Shown here: positions 54,580 through 63,761 of the stretch, piece by piece
Numbering within the stretch: position 1 is the stretch's first letter
Layout of the letters: each line of letters begins with the position of its first letter
Assembly: GCA_022510565.1 (NCBI GenBank)
Contig: JAFLTE010000002.1
Coordinates: forward strand, 247,928-311,927
Direction: 5' to 3'
DNA: 64,000 bases
Origin: Lachnospiraceae bacterium
GTDB lineage: Bacteria > Bacillota > Clostridia > Lachnospirales > Lachnospiraceae
The notes under the pieces: model-generated
What the model was told of the DNA's origin: nothing
Databases searched by the model: none
The model's input: the letters and a program-made list of their open reading frames with translations, nothing else
Made by a program: the position numbers and the translations under genes

Positions 54580-57500
54580 TCAATATACACTGTCCAGCCA
54601 CTGTGATTCTAACTCCTGCCGTGGCTTGAAATCTTCCGATTCTGCATAGGTAAGCAGACTGTTGTAAAGCCAGTTGACCTCCGGGCTGTCTGTGTCCGAC
54701 AGATTCGACTGGCAGACAAGAAGGCTGCCTTCACCGACCTTCGCCTCATAGACCAGTCCCAGCTTATGGTTTCTTCCGAAATTATCTATCATCCAAATAA
54801 GCGGCTCCACCGGCTGTCCATCCAGAATCGCAATCCTTGTATCTGTCACAATCCGCCACCACTGAGGCGTAGTACATCCATCCGTCGGAAACCGTGTAAA
54901 CATCGGATGATTCTTGTCCATACATAAGCCCATGGTACCTACCGGAAGCGGTCTGCCCATGCTCTCGGAGATGGATGCAAACATCGGATAGCACCAGAAA
55001 TCCGTACAATATGTGCCCTCGATTGACATTTCCTCTCTGATACTGTTGCCAAAATAAAGTACTTTTTTACCCACACGCAGGGCATCAAGCATCTGTGCTT
55101 TGTCGGATGTAACCAGAACATTTGATGTGCCGGGCGATTTTATCTTAGATACCGCAGGGTATACGTAGATGTCGTAGTGATTTGACAGGCCCCTTTCCGG
55201 CACGCCGTTACTGCCACCACAAGCGGTATCTTCTCCACACTCTGTCACCCTGACCGTCACCCGATATTTCTTCGGCTCGGCGCAGTCGGGCAGCGTGAGA
55301 CTGCCGCGCCCGCAGCTTTTTAGGCGGGTCAGTTCCATAGTGCTGTTGTGCACCGCTTGAGCATATACCTTGCCGACTTTTCCTCTCATCGACTTACTGT
55401 CACTGTCTGCGCATGACCCATGCCGAGGGCTGTCCGAAAGTTCCTCCCCACAACACTCCGCCAGCTCCACGGTAATCTCCACAGGCGTCTCCTCATCCGG
55501 CCGCATATCACACAGCAGGATTTCATAAGCCAACTGCTCGCCTGCCTGATACACATAGGTGGGGAATGACAGCATGATAACTCTGTCATTGCAGAACTGC
55601 CTCCACTCTTCTGCGCTCACCAGCCCCTTATTTTCCATAAAAGCATTCAGGATACCCACAAGTGCTGTACCCTGCCCCGTAAAATCCTGCAAGTCCAATA
55701 GCTGAAAACCCGAAAGCTCCCGACTCCGAAATGCAGTCTCAAGCTCTCTCTTATAACACTCCACCGCCAGATGCCCCGACGCCCTGAAGAAACGCTCCGC
55801 CATGTGAAGCATTCCTTTATCCTCCAAACGTTTTCTGAAAATACGAAGATTCTCCGGTTGCAGTACACCTGTATACTTCTCAATCTCGGTGTAATCGGGA
55901 TAAACCTCATACTGTCCAATCTCGTGAGATACCACCGGCACATGGGGAATCAGTTCATCACCCGCCTGCGCCCGAACCTTCTTCGTTCCGGTTCCGTACT
56001 GAATCTCAATCTCACCCTCGGTCTGCGCAGCTCCTGCTTCCTTCGCTCCCGTTATCTTCTCCGTTTCGCCTTCGTTTAACGATTCCGTCGCAATCCTTTG
56101 TCCGGCTTCCGACATTGGGCAGATAAACTCATCATAGCTGTGGCAGTTATCCGGTATATTCACTTGAATATGCCCCTGCGGTGCGTCGCACATGGCATAG
56201 GAGCCGCGAAACAGCCTCTCTTTGGCAAACCGCACACCGCTGAAAAAGTCGTCATTTTCCAATATGGCAGGACAGAACTGAAAGTTGTTGGAGCCCTGCA
56301 CATACCAGTGCCGACTGTCCGCAGCCTTATACTGTCCTAAAATATCATTAAGTACTTCCTGATTTCCCCACAACTCATTCCCGAGAGAAAAGATCACGAA
56401 TGACGGATGATTGCCGAAGGCCTGCAATATACGGAAGCCCTCCTGCAAAAGCCACTCTCTGGCTGCCCGCTCGCTGTCGCTCTCCTGCTCACCCGCCACG
56501 GTTCCCCAAAAAGGAAGTTCCGGTGCCAAATAGATTCCCATCTCATCCGCTGCCGAGAAAGCCGCCTCCGGCGGACAGCAAGTGTGAAACCGATAATGAT
56601 TGATTCCGTACTCTTTCGCTATGCCGAACAGCTTTTTCCATGAATCTTTATCCATGGGTGCATACCCAGTCAACGGGAAAATCATGCCGTCATGTTTTCC
56701 CCGCAGCATGACAGGCAGGTCATTTAGATAAAATGTCCTTTCTTGCGTATGTAAATCCCGAAAACCGATTATTTCTGACGCTTCTGTCACAATCTGTTGA
56801 CCGCCTCGATAAACACTCACCGTCACCTCATAGAGATTGGGTGTATATTCATTCCACAGGGCAATTTCCTTTTCTGCGGGTATGTCAATGCGCAGAGTGT
56901 GCTCTGTGATTCCGCTCTGTAAGGGCAGCTCTAACTCTATAGCAGTCTCTGCAAGAGTTTCTCTACACTCCACAGGACAACACACAATATGCGCCCGTAC
57001 CGTCTTTGCATCCTGTTTTTCCGCATTTTTTCGCTCTTCTACAGGAAAATCATCCCCTGCATAAAAGCTGTTTCCTTCCATAAATGCGGAAGAAAACTCC
57101 GTGTGAAAGCGCACTTCCAGATTCCTGCTCTCTGCACGGGCTGTAACACACAGGTTTTCCACCCGCACCACAGGCTCCAGTTCAAGCGCAATCCGCCCCA
57201 ACATACCGTTCCAATTGGTCTGGGTATCGGGGGAGGTCATATGTCCTCCGGAAGTTTTGTAATCCACGTTACTGACCATTACAGTCAATCTATGTGACGC
57301 TCTTGTCAGATACTTGGTCAAATCGTATTTATGGGCCACAGCAAAGCTATCCTGTGTTCCCACAAAGCGGTCGTCCAACCAAACATAGGAGATCCGCGTC
57401 CGCTCGATTACAAGCTGCGCCAAATCTCCTACATGTTCCTCGGGAATCTCCAGCATACGGGAATACCATGCATAGCCTTCAAAATGATAGGTTTCCGTCA

Positions 57501-57666
57501 GGTATCCCGTCTCCTTCGCGTCCCCGCGTATTCCTTTCTTCGCCTCGGCGGTGGTGGTGGGCAGCATGATTGTATCGTCAAGCGTACGCCCGTAATATTT
57601 GTTCTCAATCCCCACCTTATCCGCATCCAGACAAAACTCCCATTCTCCGCGTAAGTCTATCGTCAT
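54580..57666 (-). CDS. Glycoside hydrolase family 2 protein
   Basis: A 1028-aa cytoplasmic enzyme without signal peptide. An N-terminal jelly-roll sugar-binding domain (LRGEWEFCLDADKVG, VWLDDRFVGTQDSF) is followed by an Ig-like sandwich and a TIM barrel beginning LPVMLRGKHDGMIFP. The acid/base Glu is in FVIFSLGNELWG and the probable nucleophile in VPVVSHEIGQYEVYPD. The C-terminal 400 residues include a beta-rich region and an unrecognised end domain. Specificity (beta-galactosidase, beta-glucuronidase or another) cannot be read from the motifs. ATG 57666 has GAGG 9 nt upstream; the track start at 57693 lacks one. It follows the SBP gene with its own promoter. Confidence 0.85.
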   Translation of the reverse strand: MTIDLRGEWEFCLDADKVGIENKYYGRTLDDTIMLPTTTAEAKKGIRGDAKETGYLTETYHFEGYAWYSRMLEIPEEHVGDLAQLVIERTRISYVWLDDRFVGTQDSFAVAHKYDLTKYLTRASHRLTVMVSNVDYKTSGGHMTSPDTQTNWNGMLGRIALELEPVVRVENLCVTARAESRNLEVRFHTEFSSAFMEGNSFYAGDDFPVEERKNAEKQDAKTVRAHIVCCPVECRETLAETAIELELPLQSGITEHTLRIDIPAEKEIALWNEYTPNLYEVTVSVYRGGQQIVTEASEIIGFRDLHTQERTFYLNDLPVMLRGKHDGMIFPLTGYAPMDKDSWKKLFGIAKEYGINHYRFHTCCPPEAAFSAADEMGIYLAPELPFWGTVAGEQESDSERAAREWLLQEGFRILQAFGNHPSFVIFSLGNELWGNQEVLNDILGQYKAADSRHWYVQGSNNFQFCPAILENDDFFSGVRFAKERLFRGSYAMCDAPQGHIQVNIPDNCHSYDEFICPMSEAGQRIATESLNEGETEKITGAKEAGAAQTEGEIEIQYGTGTKKVRAQAGDELIPHVPVVSHEIGQYEVYPDYTEIEKYTGVLQPENLRIFRKRLEDKGMLHMAERFFRASGHLAVECYKRELETAFRSRELSGFQLLDLQDFTGQGTALVGILNAFMENKGLVSAEEWRQFCNDRVIMLSFPTYVYQAGEQLAYEILLCDMRPDEETPVEITVELAECCGEELSDSPRHGSCADSDSKSMRGKVGKVYAQAVHNSTMELTRLKSCGRGSLTLPDCAEPKKYRVTVRVTECGEDTACGGSNGVPERGLSNHYDIYVYPAVSKIKSPGTSNVLVTSDKAQMLDALRVGKKVLYFGNSIREEMSIEGTYCTDFWCYPMFASISESMGRPLPVGTMGLCMDKNHPMFTRFPTDGCTTPQWWRIVTDTRIAILDGQPVEPLIWMIDNFGRNHKLGLVYEAKVGEGSLLVCQSNLSDTDSPEVNWLYNSLLTYAESEDFKPRQELESQWLDSVY

Positions 57667-57727
57667 AAAATCTGTCCTCTTCTCGACTGTCATGCATATC
57701 CGGTCAGTTTTTCTTATCTATGACGAT

Positions 57728-57756
57728 ATTATACTCAATGTGTTTATAGAAAACAA
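57728..57756 (-). promoter_or_regulatory. GH2 gene promoter
   Basis: TTGTTT (57751-57756), 17-bp spacer, TATAAT (57728-57733), about 60 bp before the GH2 start. Confidence 0.65.
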
Positions 57757-57762
57757 GCTACG

Positions 57763-57788
57763 CAATCATCAACATCGGTTGATAATTG
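57763..57788 (-). promoter_or_regulatory. Dyad upstream of the GH2 promoter
   Basis: Arms CAATCATCAAC / GTTGATAATTG (10 of 11 pairs) around ATCG, 6 bp upstream of the -35 box and 29 bp after the SBP stop. It could be an activator site or the SBP terminator stem; a TTGTTTTC tract follows. Confidence 0.4.
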
Positions 57789-57817
57789 TGCAGCTTGTAT
57801 TCATAGCACATGATTCC

Positions 57818-60178
57818 TTACTCCGCCATATAAATCGCTACCGTTCTCTCAATCGAGCTCAGCGCATCCTCCAGCGTCCTTCCCCCTCTTATATATTCAA
57901 CTCCGCTGTCAAATACCGCCTTTTCCAGCACGCTGTCCGGAATATACGCCGTATCCGCCGAAGCGAGTTGTGACTTAAATGCCGCAATCTGCTCATCTGC
58001 AGGCCAGTAAACTGAGAAAGATACCATATTCCCCTCCGAATCGGTAGTCGCCCAGGATGTATACTCACCGTTTTCTTGCAATATATCTTTATTCGGCGTA
58101 AACTGTATATCAAACGCCTCCTGATTGAGCGGGAATCCCTCATAGGAACTCTGCACATCTGCGGATAAGAATACGTCCATAAATTCTTTCGCCGCATCGA
58201 TATGCCCTGAGGCAGCATTGATGCCAAGCATCGTTCCCGGCATAAATACATTACTGCATTGTCCCTCCATAGGCAGAACCTTCGTATCTTCAAACTCTTT
58301 AACCTTATCTAAAGACATCACCTGTTGGTAATCATAACCTGCTTCCACCCAGCCGGACAGCAGATACTGCTCATCGCAGATATAATTAAGAATATCCAGA
58401 TATATTCTCCAATTCACCATATATTCGTCAATACCATAGAAAGAAGCCATCCTCGCGCTGCGCCCCGTGTAGTTTTGAGCGGTATCCGCGTCTAATCCAT
58501 CCATCTGTGCATCATAGATACGTTTGCATTGTTCCAGATACTCTCCGATGCTCTCTATATTCAATGTTCCGTCTGCTGTAATCCACTTCGGAGCACTGGT
58601 CGGTGCAAACCGTTTCATCATGTCGCCGGGACTGCATATGCCGATAATATTTTCTCCAGGATGCTCCCTACGCATTTTCTCCACAGCTTCCCCTATATCT
58701 GATAGGTCTTTCACACTATCTATATATTCTCCCTTGGCCGCTATCATCGAAACTTCTATAATCGCAGGCGCCATATACGCCTTGCCGTCGATTTTCATGG
58801 CTTCTATTATATTATCAAAAAGTGGTTCGTTCGCACTGTACTGTGACAGATAATCGGTCATATCCAATAACAGTCCCTTATCCGCATAGGAGCTTATCGG
58901 CAAGTCGTCCAGCACAATCAAATCAGGCCCTGTTCCCGCCATAATCTCCGTGTTCAGTTTCTTCACGGCATCTTCCCTCGTCACTGCATCTCCATTGCTC
59001 ATGCCAATCTGATAGGAGACAAAGGTGTCCGGATTCTGTGTCTGATAGAGCGAAATCGCCTGTCTGATGTTATTATCCTCTCTCAGGCTGTATATTGTAA
59101 TCATATTTTCCGGCACGGAAGGCACGTTGGGGTCGTAAGTAAACCGCAGCAGCTTACTGCCGGGGCAAAGTACCAGAAATACGTTGTCTTCCGGCTGTAT
59201 CATAGAAATAATGCTATAGTTTGGATTGCTCAAAAGGGACAGATTACCGTCCACAAGCTGCTCCACCATATTTCCCCCGATTGCGTGGCGATGGATTCCT
59301 TTCGAACCCACTATATAAACCGTATCATCATCGCCGGGCATCAACTGCATAGTGCCATAGTCCGAACCGTTATAATCACGGCTGCTATAATTGTCCTCCG
59401 TAAACTCTTTGAGTACATTGTCCTCCACATAGTCCCCCGCATCCAAGTCATAGATGACAGGTCTCTCAAAGGCATCCCAACCACTGTCTATAAACATCAG
59501 ATTCCCTTTGACCCAAATCCAGGAAGCGTACTCAGGTGTCAAAACTTTCTCGCTGCTGCCGTCCCTATGTAGCTCATAGATGCTCTCCACAGTCTTTGCA
59601 AAAATACGTCCTTCATCGCTTACAATAACCTGTGTAACATACATATCTTCCTCAGTCAGAGCGATTTCTGCAGGCACCTGAGTCCCGTCCGGCAGAATCA
59701 GCTTTACCGTAGGATTATAATCATTGTCATCCGGTGTTGAATCATAGACAACTATCGCCGTCCCGTCCGGCGCCATCGTCATCTCACCAATATAGTTTTT
59801 CTCATTCTTCATGGAAGTAAACCAATCCGGCGTCTCTGCATCCCAAGTAATCCCTTTATCCTTAGATACCAGCAGTCCCGTATTATTGTCCAAAATCACA
59901 ATACTGCCGTCCTCCCGCATACCCATGAAGCGGGGCCACGACAACTGTTCCGACAGGTCAAACTCCTCTTCCACATAGCGTCCCATAGCCGTCTGCCCGC
60001 CCGCATCCGCGGCATCTCCGGTCTGACCACTGTTCTGCTGCGCACTGTTGCCCGCATTTCCCGCATCCGCACCGGTCACTTCCGATGCATCGCCGTCTCC
60101 TCCGCAGCCAGTCAATGTAAATATCATGGTTGCTGCAAGAAGGAGGCATAATATCTTCTTTTTTCCTTTATTCAACAT
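57818..60178 (-). CDS. Beta-propeller-like/extracellular solute-binding fusion lipoprotein
   Basis: A 786-aa lipoprotein. The lipobox is LTGCGG (Cys 25), then a Gly/Ala/Asp linker to about residue 62. Residues ~75-360 contain repeated short beta motifs such as EDGSIVILDNNTGLLVSKDKGITW and YIGEMTMAPDGTAIVVYDS, the look of a BNR-type propeller. From about 365 (NMITIYSLREDNNIRQAISLYQTQNPD) a family 1 extracellular sugar-binding domain follows (AGTGPDLIVLDDLPI, MLGINAASGHIDAAKEFMDVFLS). No ABC permease is near. It is divergent from a two-component system and shares tandem repeats with it, so a sensing or regulated role is likely. AGGAGAGGA precedes ATG 60178. Confidence 0.85.
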   Translation of the reverse strand: MLNKGKKKILCLLLAATMIFTLTGCGGDGDASEVTGADAGNAGNSAQQNSGQTGDAADAGGQTAMGRYVEEEFDLSEQLSWPRFMGMREDGSIVILDNNTGLLVSKDKGITWDAETPDWFTSMKNEKNYIGEMTMAPDGTAIVVYDSTPDDNDYNPTVKLILPDGTQVPAEIALTEEDMYVTQVIVSDEGRIFAKTVESIYELHRDGSSEKVLTPEYASWIWVKGNLMFIDSGWDAFERPVIYDLDAGDYVEDNVLKEFTEDNYSSRDYNGSDYGTMQLMPGDDDTVYIVGSKGIHRHAIGGNMVEQLVDGNLSLLSNPNYSIISMIQPEDNVFLVLCPGSKLLRFTYDPNVPSVPENMITIYSLREDNNIRQAISLYQTQNPDTFVSYQIGMSNGDAVTREDAVKKLNTEIMAGTGPDLIVLDDLPISSYADKGLLLDMTDYLSQYSANEPLFDNIIEAMKIDGKAYMAPAIIEVSMIAAKGEYIDSVKDLSDIGEAVEKMRREHPGENIIGICSPGDMMKRFAPTSAPKWITADGTLNIESIGEYLEQCKRIYDAQMDGLDADTAQNYTGRSARMASFYGIDEYMVNWRIYLDILNYICDEQYLLSGWVEAGYDYQQVMSLDKVKEFEDTKVLPMEGQCSNVFMPGTMLGINAASGHIDAAKEFMDVFLSADVQSSYEGFPLNQEAFDIQFTPNKDILQENGEYTSWATTDSEGNMVSFSVYWPADEQIAAFKSQLASADTAYIPDSVLEKAVFDSGVEYIRGGRTLEDALSSIERTVAIYMAE

Positions 60179-60214
60179 ACTGTCTTCCTCTCCTATACTA
60201 ATGATGTTGCAGAC

Positions 60215-60247
60215 AGCATACCAAAAAAATCTCTAATATTTCTCTAA
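60215..60247 (-). promoter_or_regulatory. SBP promoter with tandem response-regulator repeats
   Basis: On the minus strand TTAGAGA-N4-TTAGAGA (11-bp period, 60230-60247), then 9 bp, then TATGCT as -10 (60215-60220). No -35 box is recognisable, as expected for an activated promoter. Confidence 0.65.
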
Positions 60248-60264
60248 GATATATTAAGAAATTC

Positions 60265-60297
60265 TTAGAGATTCTTTAAAGATTCATATGTTAAGAT
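60265..60297 (+). promoter_or_regulatory. TCS promoter with mirrored tandem repeats
   Basis: TTAGAGA-N4-TTAAAGA (60265-60282, 11-bp period), then 9 bp, then TAAGAT as -10 (60292-60297). The geometry is identical to the SBP side in mirror image. Confidence 0.65.
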
Positions 60298-60374
60298 TGT
60301 ATCATTCCCAATCAGACAACGTTCGGGTATGAACAAAATAAGGGTCTGATTTCACCGAAAGGATTTGATACACC

Positions 60375-61052
60375 ATGCGCATCTTACTGGCAGAGGACGA
60401 CAGAGACTTGAATAAAGCGTTGGCATGGCAGCTTAACGGACAGGGCTACATCGTAGATTCCTGCTACGACGGAGAAGAGGCTCTCTACTACGGCGAACAG
60501 AATATTTACGATGTGATTCTGTTGGACCGCATGCTGCCCTATCTGGAAGGCACGGAGGTGCTTTCAACCCTACGGCAGCAGTCCGTCAACGTCCCCATCA
60601 TACTGATTACGGCACTCGGAACAGTGCAGGACAAAATTTCCGGGCTTGATTTAGGCGCGGACGACTATCTTGTAAAACCCTTTGATTTTGAAGAACTGTT
60701 GGCAAGAATACGATGCGTTACCAGACGCTCCACCACATTAAATCCACAGTCCGACCTTATCTCCTGCCATGATGTCACTTGGTCGGGACGGGATATGTGC
60801 TTAAGCGGCCCCTCAGGCAGCACTACCTTATCTAAACGGGAGAGCAGTCTTCTGGAAAGTTTCCTGCATATGCCGGAGCAGACCCTCGCCCGCGAGATGC
60901 TCCTGTTAAAAGTATGGGGACCGGACAGTGATGTGGAGGACGGCAATCTGGACAACTATATCTACTTCCTGCGTCGGCGGCTGAAAACGGTAGGCAGCTT
61001 ATTGCAGATTAAAACAGTTCGAGGAGTGGGGTATAAGCTATATGTTTCATAA
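60375..61052 (+). CDS. OmpR-family response regulator
   Basis: A 225-aa response regulator. The receiver shows LLAEDDRDL, the phosphoacceptor in VILLDRMLPYLEG, LITALG and LVKPFDFEEL. The C-terminal winged helix includes LSKRESSLLESFLHMPEQTL and ends TVRGVGYKLYV. It overlaps the kinase gene by 11 nt. It probably activates both its own promoter and that of the divergent lipoprotein through the TTARAGA repeats. GAAAGG precedes the ATG. Confidence 0.95.
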   Translation: MRILLAEDDRDLNKALAWQLNGQGYIVDSCYDGEEALYYGEQNIYDVILLDRMLPYLEGTEVLSTLRQQSVNVPIILITALGTVQDKISGLDLGADDYLVKPFDFEELLARIRCVTRRSTTLNPQSDLISCHDVTWSGRDMCLSGPSGSTTLSKRESSLLESFLHMPEQTLAREMLLLKVWGPDSDVEDGNLDNYIYFLRRRLKTVGSLLQIKTVRGVGYKLYVS

Positions 61053-62349
61053 GGCACACCTATTTTTTGCTATATTGTACGGCGGAACCACCGCTGCCAT
61101 CATGATTATTATGTCACTGTCATATCTGCGCATATCGGAGAAAAATCTCCACAATAATCAATTTGCCTCTTTTGAAAATGATGTCGGTACTGTCGTCATC
61201 AGTCTGGAACAATCTACTTATATATCCATGCAGTGGCTTGCGGGAATAGAATCCAGGAACGGGTACAGCATATTTGTCATTGACAATGGCGTTCCTTTTC
61301 TCTACAATACATTGCGCAATCCAGTTGACTCATATAGTCAAATGTTGTTGACGGAAAGCTTGGATGCATATAATATCATGTTTAAGACAGAGAAGGTTGA
61401 AACTGAAGGCAGCAGCTATTCAGGGGTTTGGCATACCGAATATGAGTTTATCTCTCCTACCACAGGTAATTCCTATTTCTGTGCCTTAATTGATATAGAG
61501 AGAAATACATCACTGTCACAAATTATCATTCTCCACTCTCTGGAAGATCTTCGCACATCAATACGAAACCAACGTATCCTCTTTTTATGGATGAATCTGG
61601 GTACCGTCACGGCGCTGTTCATCTTTGCGTACCTTTTCACGGGCAAACTATTAAAACCCTTACAAGAAAATCAGGAGAGACATATGCAGTTTATTGCCGC
61701 TGCATCCCATGAACTGCGCACCCCATTGTCCGTCATTCTGGCAAGCAGCGAATGTTGCCGGAGTGCCGATGCCGCAGAACAGGCAGGCTTTTTCAACACC
61801 ATTCGCAAAGAGGGACGGCGAATGAACAACCTCATTGATGAGATGCTGATGTTAGCTCATTCCGGTATAAAACACTTCCCCATTGAGAAAAAATCCGTGG
61901 AGTTAGATACTCTGTGCATCAACACATACGAAGCTTTTGAGCCACTGTGCAGACAGAAAGGTATTACGCTGTCGCTGACACTTCCCGACATGCCTCTGAT
62001 ACGCTGTGCCTGCGATTCCGACCGCATTGCCCAAGTACTGTCTGTCCTGCTGCATAATGCGGTCAGCTACACGCCCGAGGGTGGCTGCATTGAACTTGCT
62101 CTTGCCTATCACCGCGAGCGCAGAAGTTCTTTTGAAATCACAGTCACAGACACAGGGGTCGGAATTTCTGACGACGACAAACGCCATATTTTTGAGCGCT
62201 TTTATCGAGCCGAGAAATCCCGAAGCACCAAAGGACACTTCGGATTAGGTCTGTCTATCGCTTATGAGATTGTCACTGCTCATCACGGTAAAATCTCCGT
62301 GCAGGACAATCCCGGCGGCGGAAGCGTATTTTCGGTCAGACTGCCTTAA
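61042..62349 (+). CDS. Sensor histidine kinase
   Basis: A 435-aa kinase. Transmembrane segments lie near residues 6-28 and 185-207, with an extracytoplasmic sensor of about 155 residues between. The dimerisation box FIAAASHELRTPLSVIL carries the phosphoacceptor His. The ATPase domain shows LLHNAVSYTPEGG (N box), VTDTGVGISDDD (G1) and GHFGLGLSIAYEIV (G2). It is translationally coupled to the response regulator. The extracellular sensor might interact with the neighbouring sugar-binding lipoprotein. Confidence 0.94.
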   Translation: MFHKAHLFFAILYGGTTAAIMIIMSLSYLRISEKNLHNNQFASFENDVGTVVISLEQSTYISMQWLAGIESRNGYSIFVIDNGVPFLYNTLRNPVDSYSQMLLTESLDAYNIMFKTEKVETEGSSYSGVWHTEYEFISPTTGNSYFCALIDIERNTSLSQIIILHSLEDLRTSIRNQRILFLWMNLGTVTALFIFAYLFTGKLLKPLQENQERHMQFIAAASHELRTPLSVILASSECCRSADAAEQAGFFNTIRKEGRRMNNLIDEMLMLAHSGIKHFPIEKKSVELDTLCINTYEAFEPLCRQKGITLSLTLPDMPLIRCACDSDRIAQVLSVLLHNAVSYTPEGGCIELALAYHRERRSSFEITVTDTGVGISDDDKRHIFERFYRAEKSRSTKGHFGLGLSIAYEIVTAHHGKISVQDNPGGGSVFSVRLP

Positions 62350-62472
62350 TGCTTGTATCGCTGTTTCCACATATTCGATTTCCACATATTCTCATAGAAT
62401 TCTTGAATTTTTCTTATTTATCACCTATACTATAAGTAACAAAGCACTGATTGAATACTATAGAAAGGAACG

Positions 62473-62661
62473 ATGACTATGGCAGAGAATACATCCTTCA
62501 CAGCTTTTCCCGCAAATAAATTTGAGGCTTTGGCAATGCTTTATATGCAAAACCAAAATCTGTCCGGTTTTACTCCCGAACAGCTTCTCGATAAATTTCA
62601 GGACGCTTACGCAAGAATACGTGACCATGAAAGAGCGAGAGGACAAGTTACGTATAATTAG
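62473..62661 (+). CDS. Small hypothetical protein
   Basis: A 62-aa soluble protein (MTMAENTSFTAFPANKF... ending RGQVTYN), probably helical, with LYMQNQNLSGFTPEQLLDKFQDAYARIRDHE in its core. GAAAGG lies before the first ATG, and the second ATG (62479) has better spacing. A strong terminator follows. No family recognised with certainty; the clean gene signals argue that it is real. Confidence 0.7.
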   Translation: MTMAENTSFTAFPANKFEALAMLYMQNQNLSGFTPEQLLDKFQDAYARIRDHERARGQVTYN

Positions 62662-62685
62662 TACAGCATAACTCGTATAATAAAG

Positions 62686-62713
62686 AAGTCAGGCACTCAC
62701 GCCTGACTTTTTT
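62686..62713. terminator. Terminator between the small protein and SDR genes
   Basis: 9-bp stem AAGTCAGGC / GCCTGACTT, 6-nt loop, T-run on the plus strand. Its A-rich other flank makes it usable in both directions. Confidence 0.85.
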
Positions 62714-62736
62714 ATTATCGCCCTGTTACTGCCCAA

Positions 62737-63495
62737 TTATAAACTTGCACCGAAATCCGTCACAATAATCTGACCGGTCATGGCGCGCGACTCATCACTT
62801 GCCAGGAAAAGAAGAATATTCGCTACATCCTCCGGCATGCACGGCTGCGTGCGAAGATTGGAATGAGTCGACATCGCGCCGAACATATCCTGATCCAATG
62901 CGTCCGCCTTCATGTCCGATGTCATCGGAGTCACGATTGTTCCCGGACATACTGCATTGCAGCGGATTCCCTGCGCCTGAAAACGAAGTGCAGTATGCTT
63001 GGTCACACCAATAATCGCCGCCTTAGAGGAAACATAGGCGGCACCGCCGCATCCTGCATAACCGGCCACAGAGGCCACATTGACAATACTTGCACCCGCA
63101 GACATCCGACTGCTGGCAGCGCGCATACACCGCATCGTTCCCTTCTGATTCGTCTCCACAATTCGGTCAAGGTCCTCGTCGGTAAATCTGTCAATAGGCT
63201 TTAATCCCTCTTCCAGAATCCCTGCATTGTTGATGAGGATGTCAATTTTCCCAAACCTCTCCATGACGGTCTGCATCAAACGCTCCGGGTCTTCCGGCTT
63301 GGAAATATCGGTGGAAATGGCAAGAATCTGCCCTCCCGACTGCAGAATCTCATCTGCAATCTGCTTAAGCGCCGCTTCTCTTCGAGCCGTAATTACAACG
63401 GCTGCACCCTCTGCCGCAAACAGCTTGGCGCATGCCGCCCCTACACCGGAATTGCCGCCGGTGATGACGGCTACCTTATCTTTTAATCGATCCAT
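62737..63495 (-). CDS. SDR family oxidoreductase
   Basis: A 252-aa classical short-chain dehydrogenase. The cofactor loop is VAVITGGNSGVGAACAK, then ILINNAGILEEG, the catalytic Ser in IVNVASVAGYAG, Tyr-x3-Lys in AAYVSSKAAIIG and RCNAVCPGTIVTPM. It reduces or oxidises a small carbonyl/alcohol; the Arg after the second strand (VITARREAALK) suggests NADP(H). The substrate is not evident from neighbours. AAAGGAGG precedes ATG 63495. Confidence 0.92.
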   Translation of the reverse strand: MDRLKDKVAVITGGNSGVGAACAKLFAAEGAAVVITARREAALKQIADEILQSGGQILAISTDISKPEDPERLMQTVMERFGKIDILINNAGILEEGLKPIDRFTDEDLDRIVETNQKGTMRCMRAASSRMSAGASIVNVASVAGYAGCGGAAYVSSKAAIIGVTKHTALRFQAQGIRCNAVCPGTIVTPMTSDMKADALDQDMFGAMSTHSNLRTQPCMPEDVANILLFLASDESRAMTGQIIVTDFGASL

Positions 63496-63563
63496 ATTGG
63501 TCCTCCTTTGCTATGGTTTTCGTCTATTTATCATTTTTCCTCATAACTGTCTCCTTAAACAAA

Positions 63564-63588
63564 AAAAGTGCCGATAATAGGCACTTTT
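63564..63588 (-). terminator. Terminator after the tRNA-Leu gene
   Basis: Stem AAAAGTGCC / GGCACTTTT with a 7-nt loop and T7 on the minus strand, 12 bp after the tRNA. Confidence 0.8.
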
Positions 63589-63599
63589 ACAAATAAAAA

Positions 63600-63679
<80 letters not shown>

Positions 63680-63761
63680 ATAGATACGGGCTGCATGATT
63701 GCCGCCCGCCCAAGTATCATATCATTTTCGCATCACGATGTCAACGGCTTGCCACGCTGTT

